A stretch of 53,927 nucleotides of DNA, taken from the NCBI GenBank assembly GCA_022768245.1, contig JALEMR010000062.1, positions 1 to 53,927 of the forward strand, read 5' to 3'. Positions within the stretch are counted from its first letter, which is position 1. Each line of letters begins with the position of its first letter. Source of the stretch: Oscillospiraceae bacterium. GTDB taxonomy: Bacteria; Bacillota; Clostridia; Oscillospirales; Ruminococcaceae. Below, one piece after another: positions 27,196 to 34,810 of the stretch. The translations under genes and the position numbers were made by a program. Under the pieces are notes generated by a model, which was not told the origin of the DNA, searched no databases, and saw only the letters and a list, made by a program, of their open reading frames with translations.

Positions 27196-27647
27196 CATAT
27201 ATAATACATAAACTCGTCCGCGTCGGACGGGGCGGCGTCACGGCAGCGGGTCACCGCGTCGGCAAGAGTAATCTTTTCCGCATATTTTTTCATGTACTCC
27301 GTCATGTCCTTCCAGAGAAATCCGTTTATCGCGTCAACGTAGCCGTTGTTTTTCTCGGGAAGATCAAAGGTAACATCGCTCAGAATATTTATATCGAGGG
27401 CGTTCAAAATATCCTTGAAGGTTATATCCCTGCCCGACGACGAGATGACATATCCCCCGCGGGAGCCCTTCTGACTGCGTATAAGATTTGCCTGTCTTAA
27501 GAGCGGCAGTATCTGTTCGAGATATTTCACCGAAATGTTATGCCTTTCCGCTATGCTGCTGACCGTTACTATTTCTCCGTCGGCGGAATTTATCGCTATA
27601 TCGATAAGCGCGATTATCCCGCACTCGACCTTTGTGGATATTCTCAT
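27195..27647 (-). CDS. Rrf2-family transcriptional regulator, likely controlling sulfur assimilation
   Basis: The protein has 150 residues. The winged-helix N-terminus is typical of Rrf2: MRISTKVECGIIALIDIA, then VSSIAERHNISVKYLEQILP (recognition helix) and KGSRGGYVIS (wing). The family includes CymR (cysteine metabolism), IscR and NsrR. The three clustered cysteines that bind the Fe-S cluster in IscR/NsrR are absent; only Cys8 and one Cys near the C-terminus are seen. That fits a CymR-like regulator working with a metabolic signal. It is divergent from the sulfate-to-homocysteine operon and the shared intergenic region holds repeated TAGTAT/ATACTA sites over both promoters, so it probably represses the operon and itself. 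Confidence 0.92.
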   Translation of the reverse strand: MRISTKVECGIIALIDIAINSADGEIVTVSSIAERHNISVKYLEQILPLLRQANLIRSQKGSRGGYVISSSGRDITFKDILNALDINILSDVTFDLPEKNNGYVDAINGFLWKDMTEYMKKYAEKITLADAVTRCRDAAPSDADEFMYYI

Positions 27648-27714
27648 AGTCGTTCCCCTTTCACATTATTATTGATTTTATGGTAAGTATCATAGTTTAC
27701 ATATAAAACATATC

Positions 27715-27743
27715 ATATTAGTAGTATATCACATACTAAACAA
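27715..27743 (-). promoter_or_regulatory. promoter of the Rrf2 gene with an operator in its spacer
   Basis: On the minus strand TTGTTT (27743-27738), 17 bases and TAATAT (27720-27715). The spacer is filled by the inverted repeat TAGTAT-ATCAC-ATACTA at 27722-27738, as expected for autorepression. Confidence 0.6.
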
Positions 27744-27836
27744 AAAATCAATATGTTTTATTTTGTTACTTATGCCAAATATTTGATGATTTCCCTGTAG
27801 TTTCATATTAAAAATGCAGAAAATACACAATACCTA

Positions 27837-27865
27837 TTGACTTAGTATGATAAAGGGTGTATAAT
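27837..27865 (+). promoter_or_regulatory. promoter of the sulfate-to-homocysteine operon
   Basis: TTGACT at 27837-27842, 17 bases, TATAAT at 27860-27865. The start site would be near 27872, so the leader is about 27 bases. Confidence 0.82.
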
Positions 27866-27878
27866 AAGACCATACTAA
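27842..27878 (+). promoter_or_regulatory. paired TTAGTATG / CATACTAA half-sites flanking the operon promoter
   Basis: TTAGTATG (27842-27849) touches the -35 box, and its exact reverse complement CATACTAA (27871-27878) covers the start site. The same sequence occurs again at 27732-27739 in the Rrf2 promoter. These are the likely Rrf2 operators. Confidence 0.65.
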
Positions 27879-27898
27879 AAAGAAAGACGGTCCTGCGT

Positions 27899-29122
27899 AT
27901 GAAATTCAACACCTCGCTGCTCCACGGGAATGCGGATAACCTGACCTTCGGCTCCACGCTGACGCCCATATATCAGGTCAGCGCTTTCTCTCACGAGTCC
28001 GCCGAGCAGCTTGAAAAGGTATTCAATAACAAAGCTCCCGGATTCGCTTACACAAGGATAAGCAATCCCACGGTAGATTCCTTCGAAAAGAAAATAGCCG
28101 CTCTTGAAAAGGGCATAGGCGCTGTCGCCTGTTCATCCGGAATGGCTGCCGTTACAATGTCTCTGCTGAATATTCTCGAAACGGGCGATGAGATGATCGC
28201 AGGCGCGGGACTTTTCGGCGGAACGATAGACCTCTTCGGAGATCTTGAAGCCTTCGGGATAAAGACAAGGTTCGTCAGACATATCACCGCAGAGGAGATA
28301 GCTCCCCTGATAACCGACAAAACAAAGGCGATATTCGGCGAGATAATCGGCAATCCCGGGCTTGATGTGGTGGATATAAAAAGCGTATCCGACCTGGCTC
28401 ACAGCAAGGGTATCCCCTTCATCGCCGACTGTACCACCGCAACGCCTTATCTTATCAACGCGGCGGACTTCGGAGCGGATATCATCATTCATTCCTCGTC
28501 GAAGTACATAAACGGCAGCGGCGACGCTATCAGCGGTATCATAGTCGACAGCGGAAGCTTCGGCTGGGACTTCACCCGATACAAGGGACTTTCCCCTTAC
28601 AAAAAATACGGAAAATTCGCCTACCTCGCAAAGCTAAGAAACGGTATCTGGCGCAACATGGGAAGCTGTCTTGCTCCTATGAACGCTTTCCTCAATTCAA
28701 TCGGACTTGAAACTCTGGGGCTGCGAATGGAACGTCTTTGTAACAACGCTCTTAAGCTGGCGGAGTTTTTCGAATCGGACGGAAGAGTTACCGTCAATTA
28801 TCCCGCTCTTAAGTCAAATCCCTATTACGAGCTTGTTCAGAAACAGTTCGGCGGCATGGGCGGTGCGATACTCACTATCCGCGCAGGCAGCAAGGAAAGG
28901 GCTTTCAAGCTGATAAATCACCTGAAATACGCAGTAAATGCTACCAACATCGGCGACGTAAGTACTCTCGTCATACACCCTGCAAGCACCATATACACAC
29001 ACTCCACCGAGGAACAGAAGCTTCACGCGGGCGTGTACGAGGACACTATCAGAATAAGCATAGGCATTGAAGATATAGACGACCTTATTTCCGACTTTAA
29101 GAATGCAATAGATAATTTATGA
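27899..29122 (+). CDS. metY: O-acetylhomoserine sulfhydrylase-type PLP enzyme (MetY)
   Basis: The protein has 407 residues. The start at 27899 is chosen because transcription begins near 27872 and the protein then opens MKFNTSLLHGN, as in the family. Cys/Met-metabolism PLP motifs are present: YTRISNPT, SSGMAAVTMSLLNIL and HSSSKYINGSGD, the last carrying the PLP-binding Lys after SS. MetY adds sulfide to O-acetylhomoserine to give homocysteine. In the Wolinella thiocarboxylate pathway, MetY instead takes sulfur from a carrier protein. The carrier, its activating enzyme and its protease are encoded in the same operon, so this enzyme likely uses the carrier-bound form. It is the first gene of the operon. 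Confidence 0.92.
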   Translation: MKFNTSLLHGNADNLTFGSTLTPIYQVSAFSHESAEQLEKVFNNKAPGFAYTRISNPTVDSFEKKIAALEKGIGAVACSSGMAAVTMSLLNILETGDEMIAGAGLFGGTIDLFGDLEAFGIKTRFVRHITAEEIAPLITDKTKAIFGEIIGNPGLDVVDIKSVSDLAHSKGIPFIADCTTATPYLINAADFGADIIIHSSSKYINGSGDAISGIIVDSGSFGWDFTRYKGLSPYKKYGKFAYLAKLRNGIWRNMGSCLAPMNAFLNSIGLETLGLRMERLCNNALKLAEFFESDGRVTVNYPALKSNPYYELVQKQFGGMGGAILTIRAGSKERAFKLINHLKYAVNATNIGDVSTLVIHPASTIYTHSTEEQKLHAGVYEDTIRISIGIEDIDDLISDFKNAIDNL

Positions 29123-29138
29123 TACGGAGGTTACCGAA

Positions 29139-29999
29139 ATGGCAGTTGATTATTCAACACTAAAAAAAGGCGGCTTCATGCGGCAGAAACAGAAAAACAA
29201 CTTCTCTTTGAGACTAAGAGTGGTGGGAGGAAATCTTTCCGCAAAGCAGCTTGCAAAAATAGCAGAGGTCGCAGATAAGTTCGGCGACGGTCATGTTCAT
29301 CTCACATCCCGTCAGAGCGTGGAGATACCCTTTATCAAGCTGGACGATATCGACAGCGTAAAGGCCGCTCTTGCCGAGGGCGATGTTGAGCCCGGCGTGT
29401 GCGGTCCCAGGGTAAGGACTATCACAGCCTGTCAGGGCGAGGCGATATGTCCCAGCGGCTGTATTGATACATACGCTCTCGCAAAGGAGCTGGACGACAG
29501 GTATTTCGCCCATGAGCTCCCCCACAAGTTCAAGTTCGGCATCACAGGCTGTCAGAACAACTGCCTTAAATCCGAGGAAAACGACGTGGGCATCAAGGGC
29601 GGCATCAAGGTGGCATGGCGCGAAAAGGACTGCATTTCCTGCGGAGTATGCGTAAAGGCATGCAGAAATGAGGCTATCACTCTGAAGGACGGCAAAATAT
29701 CCGTGGACTATGACAAGTGCAATTTCTGCGGACGCTGCTGCAAATCATGTCCCACCGACGCATGGGACGAAATTCACGGCTACATCGTTTCCTTCGGCGG
29801 ACTTTTCGGCAATCACATAAACAAGGGCGAGACTGTTATCCCATTTATTGAGGACCACGACAAGCTTCTTGAAATATGCGACGCGGCGATAAAATTCTTC
29901 GAAGAAAATGCTAACCCCGGCGAGCGCTTCAAGTTCACCATCGACAGGGTGGGCAGAGAAAAATTCAATGAAAAGATCATGGAGGTTTACAATGGCTGA
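29139..29999 (+). CDS. siroheme/[4Fe-4S] sulfite reductase with ferredoxin domain
   Basis: The protein has 286 residues and a clear CGGAGG site. An N-terminal nitrite/sulfite-reductase ferredoxin-like half-domain contains HVHLTSRQSVEIPF. The siroheme-coupled cluster cysteines are C98-x5-C104 (ITACQGEAIC) and C138-x3-C142 (GITGCQNNC). Two 4Fe-4S ferredoxin motifs follow (CISCGVCVKAC and CNFCGRCCKSC). This layout matches the compact single-subunit sulfite reductases of anaerobes (AsrC/DsrA-like). It should reduce sulfite to sulfide with six electrons from ferredoxin or a thioredoxin route. In context it follows APS reduction and feeds sulfide to the carrier-protein system. The 8-base overlap with the next gene shows tight coupling. 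Confidence 0.88.
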   Translation: MAVDYSTLKKGGFMRQKQKNNFSLRLRVVGGNLSAKQLAKIAEVADKFGDGHVHLTSRQSVEIPFIKLDDIDSVKAALAEGDVEPGVCGPRVRTITACQGEAICPSGCIDTYALAKELDDRYFAHELPHKFKFGITGCQNNCLKSEENDVGIKGGIKVAWREKDCISCGVCVKACRNEAITLKDGKISVDYDKCNFCGRCCKSCPTDAWDEIHGYIVSFGGLFGNHINKGETVIPFIEDHDKLLEICDAAIKFFEENANPGERFKFTIDRVGREKFNEKIMEVYNG

Positions 30000-30237
30000 T
30001 TTTAACATAGACGATACGGTGGATATCACCGATGTGGTATGCCCCACAACATTCGTAAAGGCTAAGGTCGCTCTCGAAGATCTGGACGAGGGACAGATAC
30101 TCTCTATCAGAATGAACGACGGAGAGCCTGTGCAGAACGTCCCCAGAAGCATAAAGGAAGAGGGTCACAAGATACTCAAGCTCACCGACAACGAGGACGG
30201 CACATATACTCTCATAGTTGAAAAGGTCGGTGACTGA
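29992..30237 (+). CDS. tusA: TusA-family sulfur-transfer protein
   Basis: The protein has 81 residues and its ATG overlaps the sulfite reductase stop by 8 bases. The TusA/SirA fold is shown by VDITDVVCPTTFVKAKVALE, with the key Cys-Pro (C17-P18) at the start of the first helix, and by a later RSIKEEGHKILKL. TusA proteins carry a persulfide on this Cys or act as specificity partners in sulfur trafficking. A SirA-like gene accompanies several sulfite reductase clusters. Here it probably hands sulfur between the reductase and the carrier/activating enzyme, although this role is inferred from position only. Confidence 0.88.
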   Translation: MADFNIDDTVDITDVVCPTTFVKAKVALEDLDEGQILSIRMNDGEPVQNVPRSIKEEGHKILKLTDNEDGTYTLIVEKVGD

Positions 30238-30238
30238 T

Positions 30239-30553
30239 ATGCCGATACGAGTAAACACCGAAAGCTTTGACAGCGAGGTCTTACAGAACAGCGGCGTGAC
30301 AGCGGCGGATTTCTACTCCGACAGCTGCGTGCCCTGCAAGCGAATGTCCCCCGTGCTGGCAGAAATTGAAGAGGAATATCCCGACGTGAAGCTGGCAAAA
30401 ATAAATATAAACTACGACGGAGAGCTCGCCGAGAAATACGGCGTTTCCGCAGCGCCCACACTTATCTTCTTCAAGGACGGAAAGGAAGAGGAACGCGTTA
30501 CCGGCGCAGTCAAAAAATCGGTCATCACCGATATTATCGATAAACTGAAATAA
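30239..30553 (+). CDS. thioredoxin with CVPC active site
   Basis: The protein has 104 residues from the ATG at 30239, one base after the previous stop. The active site is C30-V-P-C33 in place of the usual CGPC, inside ADFYSDSCVPCKRMSP. The cis-proline loop is SAAPTLIFFKDGKE. The fold is a complete thioredoxin. It probably donates electrons within this operon, for example to the AprA/AprB reductase or to keep TusA or the carrier thiocarboxylate reduced, with the thioredoxin reductase four genes downstream recycling it. The changed CxxC dipeptide should alter its redox potential and partner choice. Confidence 0.92.
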   Translation: MPIRVNTESFDSEVLQNSGVTAADFYSDSCVPCKRMSPVLAEIEEEYPDVKLAKININYDGELAEKYGVSAAPTLIFFKDGKEEERVTGAVKKSVITDIIDKLK

Positions 30554-30565
30554 GGAGAAATTACC

Positions 30566-30775
30566 ATGATAATCACAGTAGCAGGCGAAAAAAAGGAAGT
30601 TAAGGACGGTATCACCGTCAGCGAGCTTATCGAACAGGAAAAGGTGGAGACTCCCCAGTATGTGACCGTTTCCATCAACGAGGAATTCGTTGAGAGCGGA
30701 ACCTTCGATACCACCGTTTTAAAGGATTCGGACAATGTCGAATTTCTGTACTTCATGGGCGGCGGCAGCAGATAA
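30566..30775 (+). CDS. hcyS: ThiS/MoaD-like sulfur carrier with C-terminal extension (HcyS-like)
   Basis: The protein has 69 residues with the ubiquitin-like fold of ThiS/MoaD: MIITVAGEKKEVKDGITVSE, then the C-terminal FLYFMGGGSR. Active carriers end in Gly-Gly, and their terminal carboxylate is adenylated and turned into a thiocarboxylate. Here the glycines are followed by Ser-Arg (or Gly-Ser-Arg), so the protein must be trimmed first. A JAMM metalloprotease gene two places downstream fits that need, as HcyD trims HcyS-Ala in Wolinella succinogenes. The carrier then provides sulfur to MetY. The RBS AAGGAG lies 5 bases before the ATG. The name is assigned by analogy and the exact cleavage point is not known. 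Confidence 0.85.
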   Translation: MIITVAGEKKEVKDGITVSELIEQEKVETPQYVTVSINEEFVESGTFDTTVLKDSDNVEFLYFMGGGSR

Positions 30776-30805
30776 TTACATACCGAAACAAAGGAGAATC
30801 TTACA

Positions 30806-31633
30806 ATGGCTTTTACAAACGAACAGCTTGAACGCTATTCACGGCATATAATCTTAAAGGAGGTCGGCGCTAAGGGTCAGAAAAAGCTCTTAAACGCCAA
30901 GGTCCTCATCATCGGAGCAGGCGGTCTGGGCGCTCCTGCGGCATTGTATCTTGCTGCGGCAGGAGTGGGTACTATCGGCATCGCCGACGCGGACGAGGTG
31001 GATCTGTCCAATCTCCAGAGACAGGTCATCCACACCACAAACGACATCGGCAAGGCTAAGGTACAGTCCGCTAAGGAGACCATGAATGCCATAAATCCCG
31101 ATGTTACCGTAAATACATACCGCACCTTCGTTTCCTCAGATAATATCCTCGATCTGATAAAGGACTACGATTTCATCATCGACGGCACGGATAATTTCCC
31201 TGCCAAGTTCCTTATCAACGACGCCTGCGTTATGGCGAAAAAGCCCTTCTCTCATGCGGGCATAATCCGCTTCAAGGGTCAGCTCATGACATACGTTCCC
31301 GGTCAGGGTCCCTGCTACCGCTGCGTATTCAAGAATCCTCCCCCGAAGGACGCAGTTCCTACCTGCAAGCAGGCGGGCGTTATCGGCGCAATGGGCGGCG
31401 TTATCGGCAGCTTACAGGCTATGGAGGCTGTCAAGTACATCATCGGTCAGGGCGAGCTGCTCACAGGCTATCTTCTCACCTATGACGCGCTCACCATGGA
31501 ATTCCGCAAGGTAAAGCTCCCCCGTGACACATCTCACTGCGCGGTATGCGGAGATCACCCCACAATCACCGAGCTTATCGACTATGAGCAGGCAGAGTGC
31601 GACGGAGTACATCTCACAAACGAGGCTGAATGA
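30806..31633 (+). CDS. hcyF: E1-like (ThiF/MoeB) adenylyltransferase activating the sulfur carrier (HcyF-like)
   Basis: The protein has 275 residues. It starts MAFTNEQLERYSRHIILKEV, typical of ThiF/MoeB. The nucleotide-binding loop is GAGGLG (about 37-42), with DADEVDLSNLQRQ after it and the DGTDNFPAKFLIND loop later. Two CxxC pairs (CYRC and CAVC) bind zinc. There is no rhodanese domain, so sulfur must come from elsewhere (sulfide from the reductase, or TusA). It should adenylate the C-terminal glycine of the neighbouring carrier. In the Wolinella pathway HcyF does this and sulfide replaces AMP. The neighbours match that cluster closely. Confidence 0.93.
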   Translation: MAFTNEQLERYSRHIILKEVGAKGQKKLLNAKVLIIGAGGLGAPAALYLAAAGVGTIGIADADEVDLSNLQRQVIHTTNDIGKAKVQSAKETMNAINPDVTVNTYRTFVSSDNILDLIKDYDFIIDGTDNFPAKFLINDACVMAKKPFSHAGIIRFKGQLMTYVPGQGPCYRCVFKNPPPKDAVPTCKQAGVIGAMGGVIGSLQAMEAVKYIIGQGELLTGYLLTYDALTMEFRKVKLPRDTSHCAVCGDHPTITELIDYEQAECDGVHLTNEAE

Positions 31634-31634
31634 T

Positions 31635-32057
31635 ATGATAACTTTAAAAAGATCTGATTTTGAGAAAATGCTCGCTCACGCCGAAAAAGAGCTTCCCAAC
31701 GAGGCATGCGGTCTTATCGCGGGGACTGCTGACGGCGAGGATAAGGTCATCAGGGAGGTATATCTTCTCACAAACATCGACAAGTCCAACGAGCATTTTT
31801 CCCTTGACCCCAAGGAACAGCTTGCGGCAATAAAGGATATGCGCGCCAAGGGAATTACCCCTCTGGGCAACTGGCATTCCCACCCCGAATCCCCTTCCCG
31901 TCCCTCCGACGAGGATAAGCGGCTGGCATTCGACAGCAAGGCAAGCTATATGATACTCTCTCTTATGAACAGAGACGAGCCCGTACTCAACTCATTCAGG
32001 ATAACGGGCGAAGACCCCAAAACTTCCGAAAAGGAGCAGCTTATAATTGAAGACTGA
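31635..32057 (+). CDS. hcyD: JAMM/MPN+ metalloprotease (HcyD/Mec+-like)
   Basis: The protein has 140 residues and begins one base after the previous stop. The JAMM zinc motif is complete: a Glu near residue 22 (NEACGLIAG), then H-S-H with S and D at the right distance (GNWHSHPESPSRPSDEDK, HxH-x7-S-x2-D). Mec+ in mycobacteria releases cysteine from the carrier CysO, and HcyD in Wolinella both trims the carrier tail and releases homocysteine. Here it would do the same two jobs: remove the Ser-Arg tail of the carrier and cut the homocysteine product free. The MetY, carrier and E1 genes in the same operon support this over a role in ubiquitin-like degradation. Confidence 0.92.
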   Translation: MITLKRSDFEKMLAHAEKELPNEACGLIAGTADGEDKVIREVYLLTNIDKSNEHFSLDPKEQLAAIKDMRAKGITPLGNWHSHPESPSRPSDEDKRLAFDSKASYMILSLMNRDEPVLNSFRITGEDPKTSEKEQLIIED

Positions 32058-32967
32058 AAGCTTATACGACGTTATTATCATAGGAAGCGGTCCTGCGGGA
32101 CTGTCGGCGGCTATATATGCGCAGAGAGCGCAGCTGAAAGCGGTCGTCGCCGAAAAGGAATATATGGGTACGGGTCAGATAGCCGAAAGCAGCCGCGTGG
32201 ATAATTATCCCGGTCTGTTCGGCGAATCTGGCTACGACTTAGGCGAGAAATTCCGCACTCATGCCGAAGAGCTGGGCACGGAATTCTTCGAGGGCGAGGC
32301 GGAAAAGATAACCTCTTCCGACAATATATACACCGTTTCCTTCGCGGACGGGAAGTCCCTTTCCGCCAAAACGATAATATACGCCGCAGGCACCTACCGC
32401 CGCAGACTGAACATCAGGGGCGAACAGGAATTTTCCGCAAGAGGCATATCCTACTGCGCAGTGTGCGACGGGGCTTTTTACAAGGATAAAAGGGCTGCCG
32501 TTATCGGCGGCGGAGATACTGCGCTGTCCGACGCGCTTTATCTGTCGGATATTGCGGAAAGGGTCTATATTATCCATCGCCGCGAGGAATTCCGCGCAAG
32601 CGAAGCCTTACAGGAAAAGGTCCGCCAAAAGCATAATATCGAGCTTATCCTGAATGCTGTCCCCGTTGAATTTGTGGGCGACAAGCTGCTGACAGGAATA
32701 AAATATTCGCAGAACGGCGAGGAAAAGCTTCTCCACGTCAGCGGATCCTTTACCGCTGTGGGGAGTATCCCGAATACGGATATTCTTCAGGGAATCGCCG
32801 ATCTTGACAAGAACGGCTATGTCATTGCAGGCGAGGACGGAGTAACTTCTGCAAAGGGCTTGTTCGCCGCAGGAGACGTCCGCACAAAATCGCTCCGACA
32901 GGTCATCACAGCGGCCTCGGACGGAGCCAACTGCATCGAATCCGTAAGAAGATACCTTTGTGGGTGA
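32047..32967 (+). CDS. trxB: thioredoxin reductase-type flavoprotein
   Basis: The protein has 306 residues. The likely start is TTG at 32047, overlapping the previous gene by 11 bases, with AAAGGAG about 10 bases upstream. The FAD motif GSGPAGLSAAIYA, the redox-active CAVC, the NADPH motif GGGDTALSDALYL and the C-terminal FAAGDVRTKSLRQV are all present, in the standard low-molecular-weight TrxB order. It should reduce the CVPC thioredoxin encoded upstream and so power the sulfate-to-sulfide steps. It could also serve general thiol balance. A 163-base gap with heptamer repeats separates it from the next gene. Confidence 0.93.
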   Translation: MKTESLYDVIIIGSGPAGLSAAIYAQRAQLKAVVAEKEYMGTGQIAESSRVDNYPGLFGESGYDLGEKFRTHAEELGTEFFEGEAEKITSSDNIYTVSFADGKSLSAKTIIYAAGTYRRRLNIRGEQEFSARGISYCAVCDGAFYKDKRAAVIGGGDTALSDALYLSDIAERVYIIHRREEFRASEALQEKVRQKHNIELILNAVPVEFVGDKLLTGIKYSQNGEEKLLHVSGSFTAVGSIPNTDILQGIADLDKNGYVIAGEDGVTSAKGLFAAGDVRTKSLRQVITAASDGANCIESVRRYLCG

Positions 32968-32969
32968 TT

Positions 32970-33004
32970 ACTTAGTACTTAGTACTTAGTATTTAGTATT
33001 TAGT
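32970..33004 (+). repeat. five tandem 7-base repeats (ACTTAGT/ATTTAGT)
   Basis: Three copies of ACTTAGT and two of ATTTAGT run head to tail right after trxB. They are the reverse-complement relatives of the array at 33063-33104, so the two arrays form the arms of a long imperfect inverted repeat. Confidence 0.92.
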
Positions 33005-33062
33005 TGATACATTATACTAAACATACCGGGTACTATCTTCTTATCTATAGACTATTTGCTAT

Positions 33063-33104
33063 GTACTTAATACCAGGTACTACGTACTAAGTACTGGGTA
33101 CTGC
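33063..33104 (+). repeat. six 7-base repeats of the GTACTNN type
   Basis: Units GTACTTA, ATACCAG, GTACTAC, GTACTAA, GTACTGG and GTACTGC follow with exact 7-base spacing. GTACTAA is the reverse complement of TTAGTAC, the phase-shifted unit of the left array. Confidence 0.88.
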
Positions 33105-33130
33105 AAAAATAACCGGAGATAAATCAAATT

Positions 33131-34810
33131 ATGAAAACAGAGAGAATCTCAACAGATATACTGATAATCGGCGGAGGGACTGCGGGGTGCTATGCGGCGC
33201 TCACCCTCGCCGAAAAATCCGACGCAAGGGTGCTTATCTGTGAAAAGGCGAACATCAAGCGCAGCGGCTGCCTTGCTGCGGGCGTAAACGCGCTGAATGC
33301 CTACATCACAGATGGACACACTCCACAGGATTACGTGGACTATGCCCGCAAGGACGCAGAGGATATCGTCCGCGGCGATCTGCTTTTGACAATGTCCGAA
33401 CGGCTGAACTCCGTTACTAAGCGCCTTGAAAAGCTTGGACTCGTTATCCTCAAGGACGAAAACGGAAAGTACGTCGCCAGAGGAAACCGTAATCTCAAGA
33501 TAAACGGCGAGAACATCAAGCCTATCCTTGCGGATGCGGTGACCGGTCTGCCGAATGTTACCGTGATGAACCGCATCAACATCACCGACTTTTCCGTCGA
33601 AAACAACAGGATCAACGGAGCCTTTGGCTTCGGTATCGACAGCGGCGTATTCTACACCATTGAAGCAAAGGCTGTCATCGTCGCAACGGGCGGCGCGGCA
33701 GGTCTTTACAAGCCCAACAATCCCGGATTTTCCCGCCACAAGATGTGGTACCCGCCCTTCAACACGGGCGCAGGCTATGCAATGGGTATCCGCTCGGGCG
33801 CAGAAATGACTACCTTTGAAATGCGTTTCATCGCACTGCGCTGCAAGGACACCATCGCTCCTACGGGAACGCTCGCACAGGGCGTGGGCGCAAAGCAGAT
33901 AAATTCTCTCGGCGAAAACTACGAGGGAAAATACGGCATCACCACTTCTCAGAGAGTATACGGAACAGTTACCGAAAACGTGGAGGGACGGGGTCCCTGC
34001 TATCTGAAAACCGAGGGCATCACCCCAGAACAGGACGAATCTCTGCTGAAAGCATACCTGAACATGGCACCCTCTCAGACCATTAAGTGGATAGAAAGCG
34101 GTAAGCTCCCCTCTTCGCAGAATGTGGAGATAGAGGGCACCGAGCCTTACATAGTGGGCGGTCATACCGCCAGCGGCTACTGGGTGGATTCCAAACGCGA
34201 GACTACAATTCACGGTCTCTTCGCCGCAGGAGACGTTGCAGGAGGCTGTCCGCAGAAATACGTCACAGGCGCTCTTGCGGAGGGCGAGATAGCCGCTCTT
34301 GCCGCTGCGGAATATATCGGAAACAATGCGTCGGGCAGCATATCCGAAGCGGAGGAAAAAATCCGCCTTGCCGAAGCGGAAAAATTCCTCTCTCAAAAGA
34401 ATGCACAGTTTACATACGAGCAGCTGGAAGAGGCAATGCAGACTGTCATGGATTCCTATGCGGGCGGCATCAAGACAAATTACCGCTTCAACGAAAAACA
34501 GCTTGACCTCGCCGATGAAAAGATAGTCAGACTGCAGACCCTGTCCGATAAGCTTCGCGCCAACGACTATCACGAGCTTATGTTCATCTATGAGCTCCGT
34601 GAGCGGCTGACCGTGTGCAGAAGCCTTATCGCTCATCTGAAGGCAAGGCACGAAACAAGATGGCACAGCTTCGCAGAAAATCTTGACTATCCCGACAGGA
34701 ATGATAAGGATTTTCACTGCTATGTAAACTCCGTCATGGAAAACGGAGAGATAAAAATTATCCTGCGTGAGCTTGTAAAGGAGGGACAAAGCTATGAGCA
34801 TAGCCATTGA
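33131..34810 (+). CDS. aprA: AprA-like adenylylsulfate reductase flavoprotein subunit
   Basis: The protein has 559 residues. The FAD-binding motif is GGGTAGCYAALTLAE near the N-terminus. KMWYPPFNTGAGYAMG and MTTFEMRFIALRCKD, then APTGTLAQG, resemble the AprA substrate region and not that of fumarate reductase. GLFAAGDVAGGCPQKYVTGA is the second FAD motif. The small ferredoxin encoded next, overlapping by 17 bases, has the AprB layout. The protein is shorter than dissimilatory AprA (about 620). It should reduce APS from CysD/CysN to sulfite and AMP. Using this type of enzyme for assimilation replaces the PAPS/CysH route, and neither cysC nor cysH is seen here. A role as another FAD-dependent reductase of this superfamily cannot be excluded. 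Confidence 0.88.
   Translation: MKTERISTDILIIGGGTAGCYAALTLAEKSDARVLICEKANIKRSGCLAAGVNALNAYITDGHTPQDYVDYARKDAEDIVRGDLLLTMSERLNSVTKRLEKLGLVILKDENGKYVARGNRNLKINGENIKPILADAVTGLPNVTVMNRINITDFSVENNRINGAFGFGIDSGVFYTIEAKAVIVATGGAAGLYKPNNPGFSRHKMWYPPFNTGAGYAMGIRSGAEMTTFEMRFIALRCKDTIAPTGTLAQGVGAKQINSLGENYEGKYGITTSQRVYGTVTENVEGRGPCYLKTEGITPEQDESLLKAYLNMAPSQTIKWIESGKLPSSQNVEIEGTEPYIVGGHTASGYWVDSKRETTIHGLFAAGDVAGGCPQKYVTGALAEGEIAALAAAEYIGNNASGSISEAEEKIRLAEAEKFLSQKNAQFTYEQLEEAMQTVMDSYAGGIKTNYRFNEKQLDLADEKIVRLQTLSDKLRANDYHELMFIYELRERLTVCRSLIAHLKARHETRWHSFAENLDYPDRNDKDFHCYVNSVMENGEIKIILRELVKEGQSYEHSH

Noticed and set aside
32970..33104. Possible CRISPR array
   Set aside because: The repeats are 7 bases long, contiguous and without spacers. 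No cas genes are present in the window.
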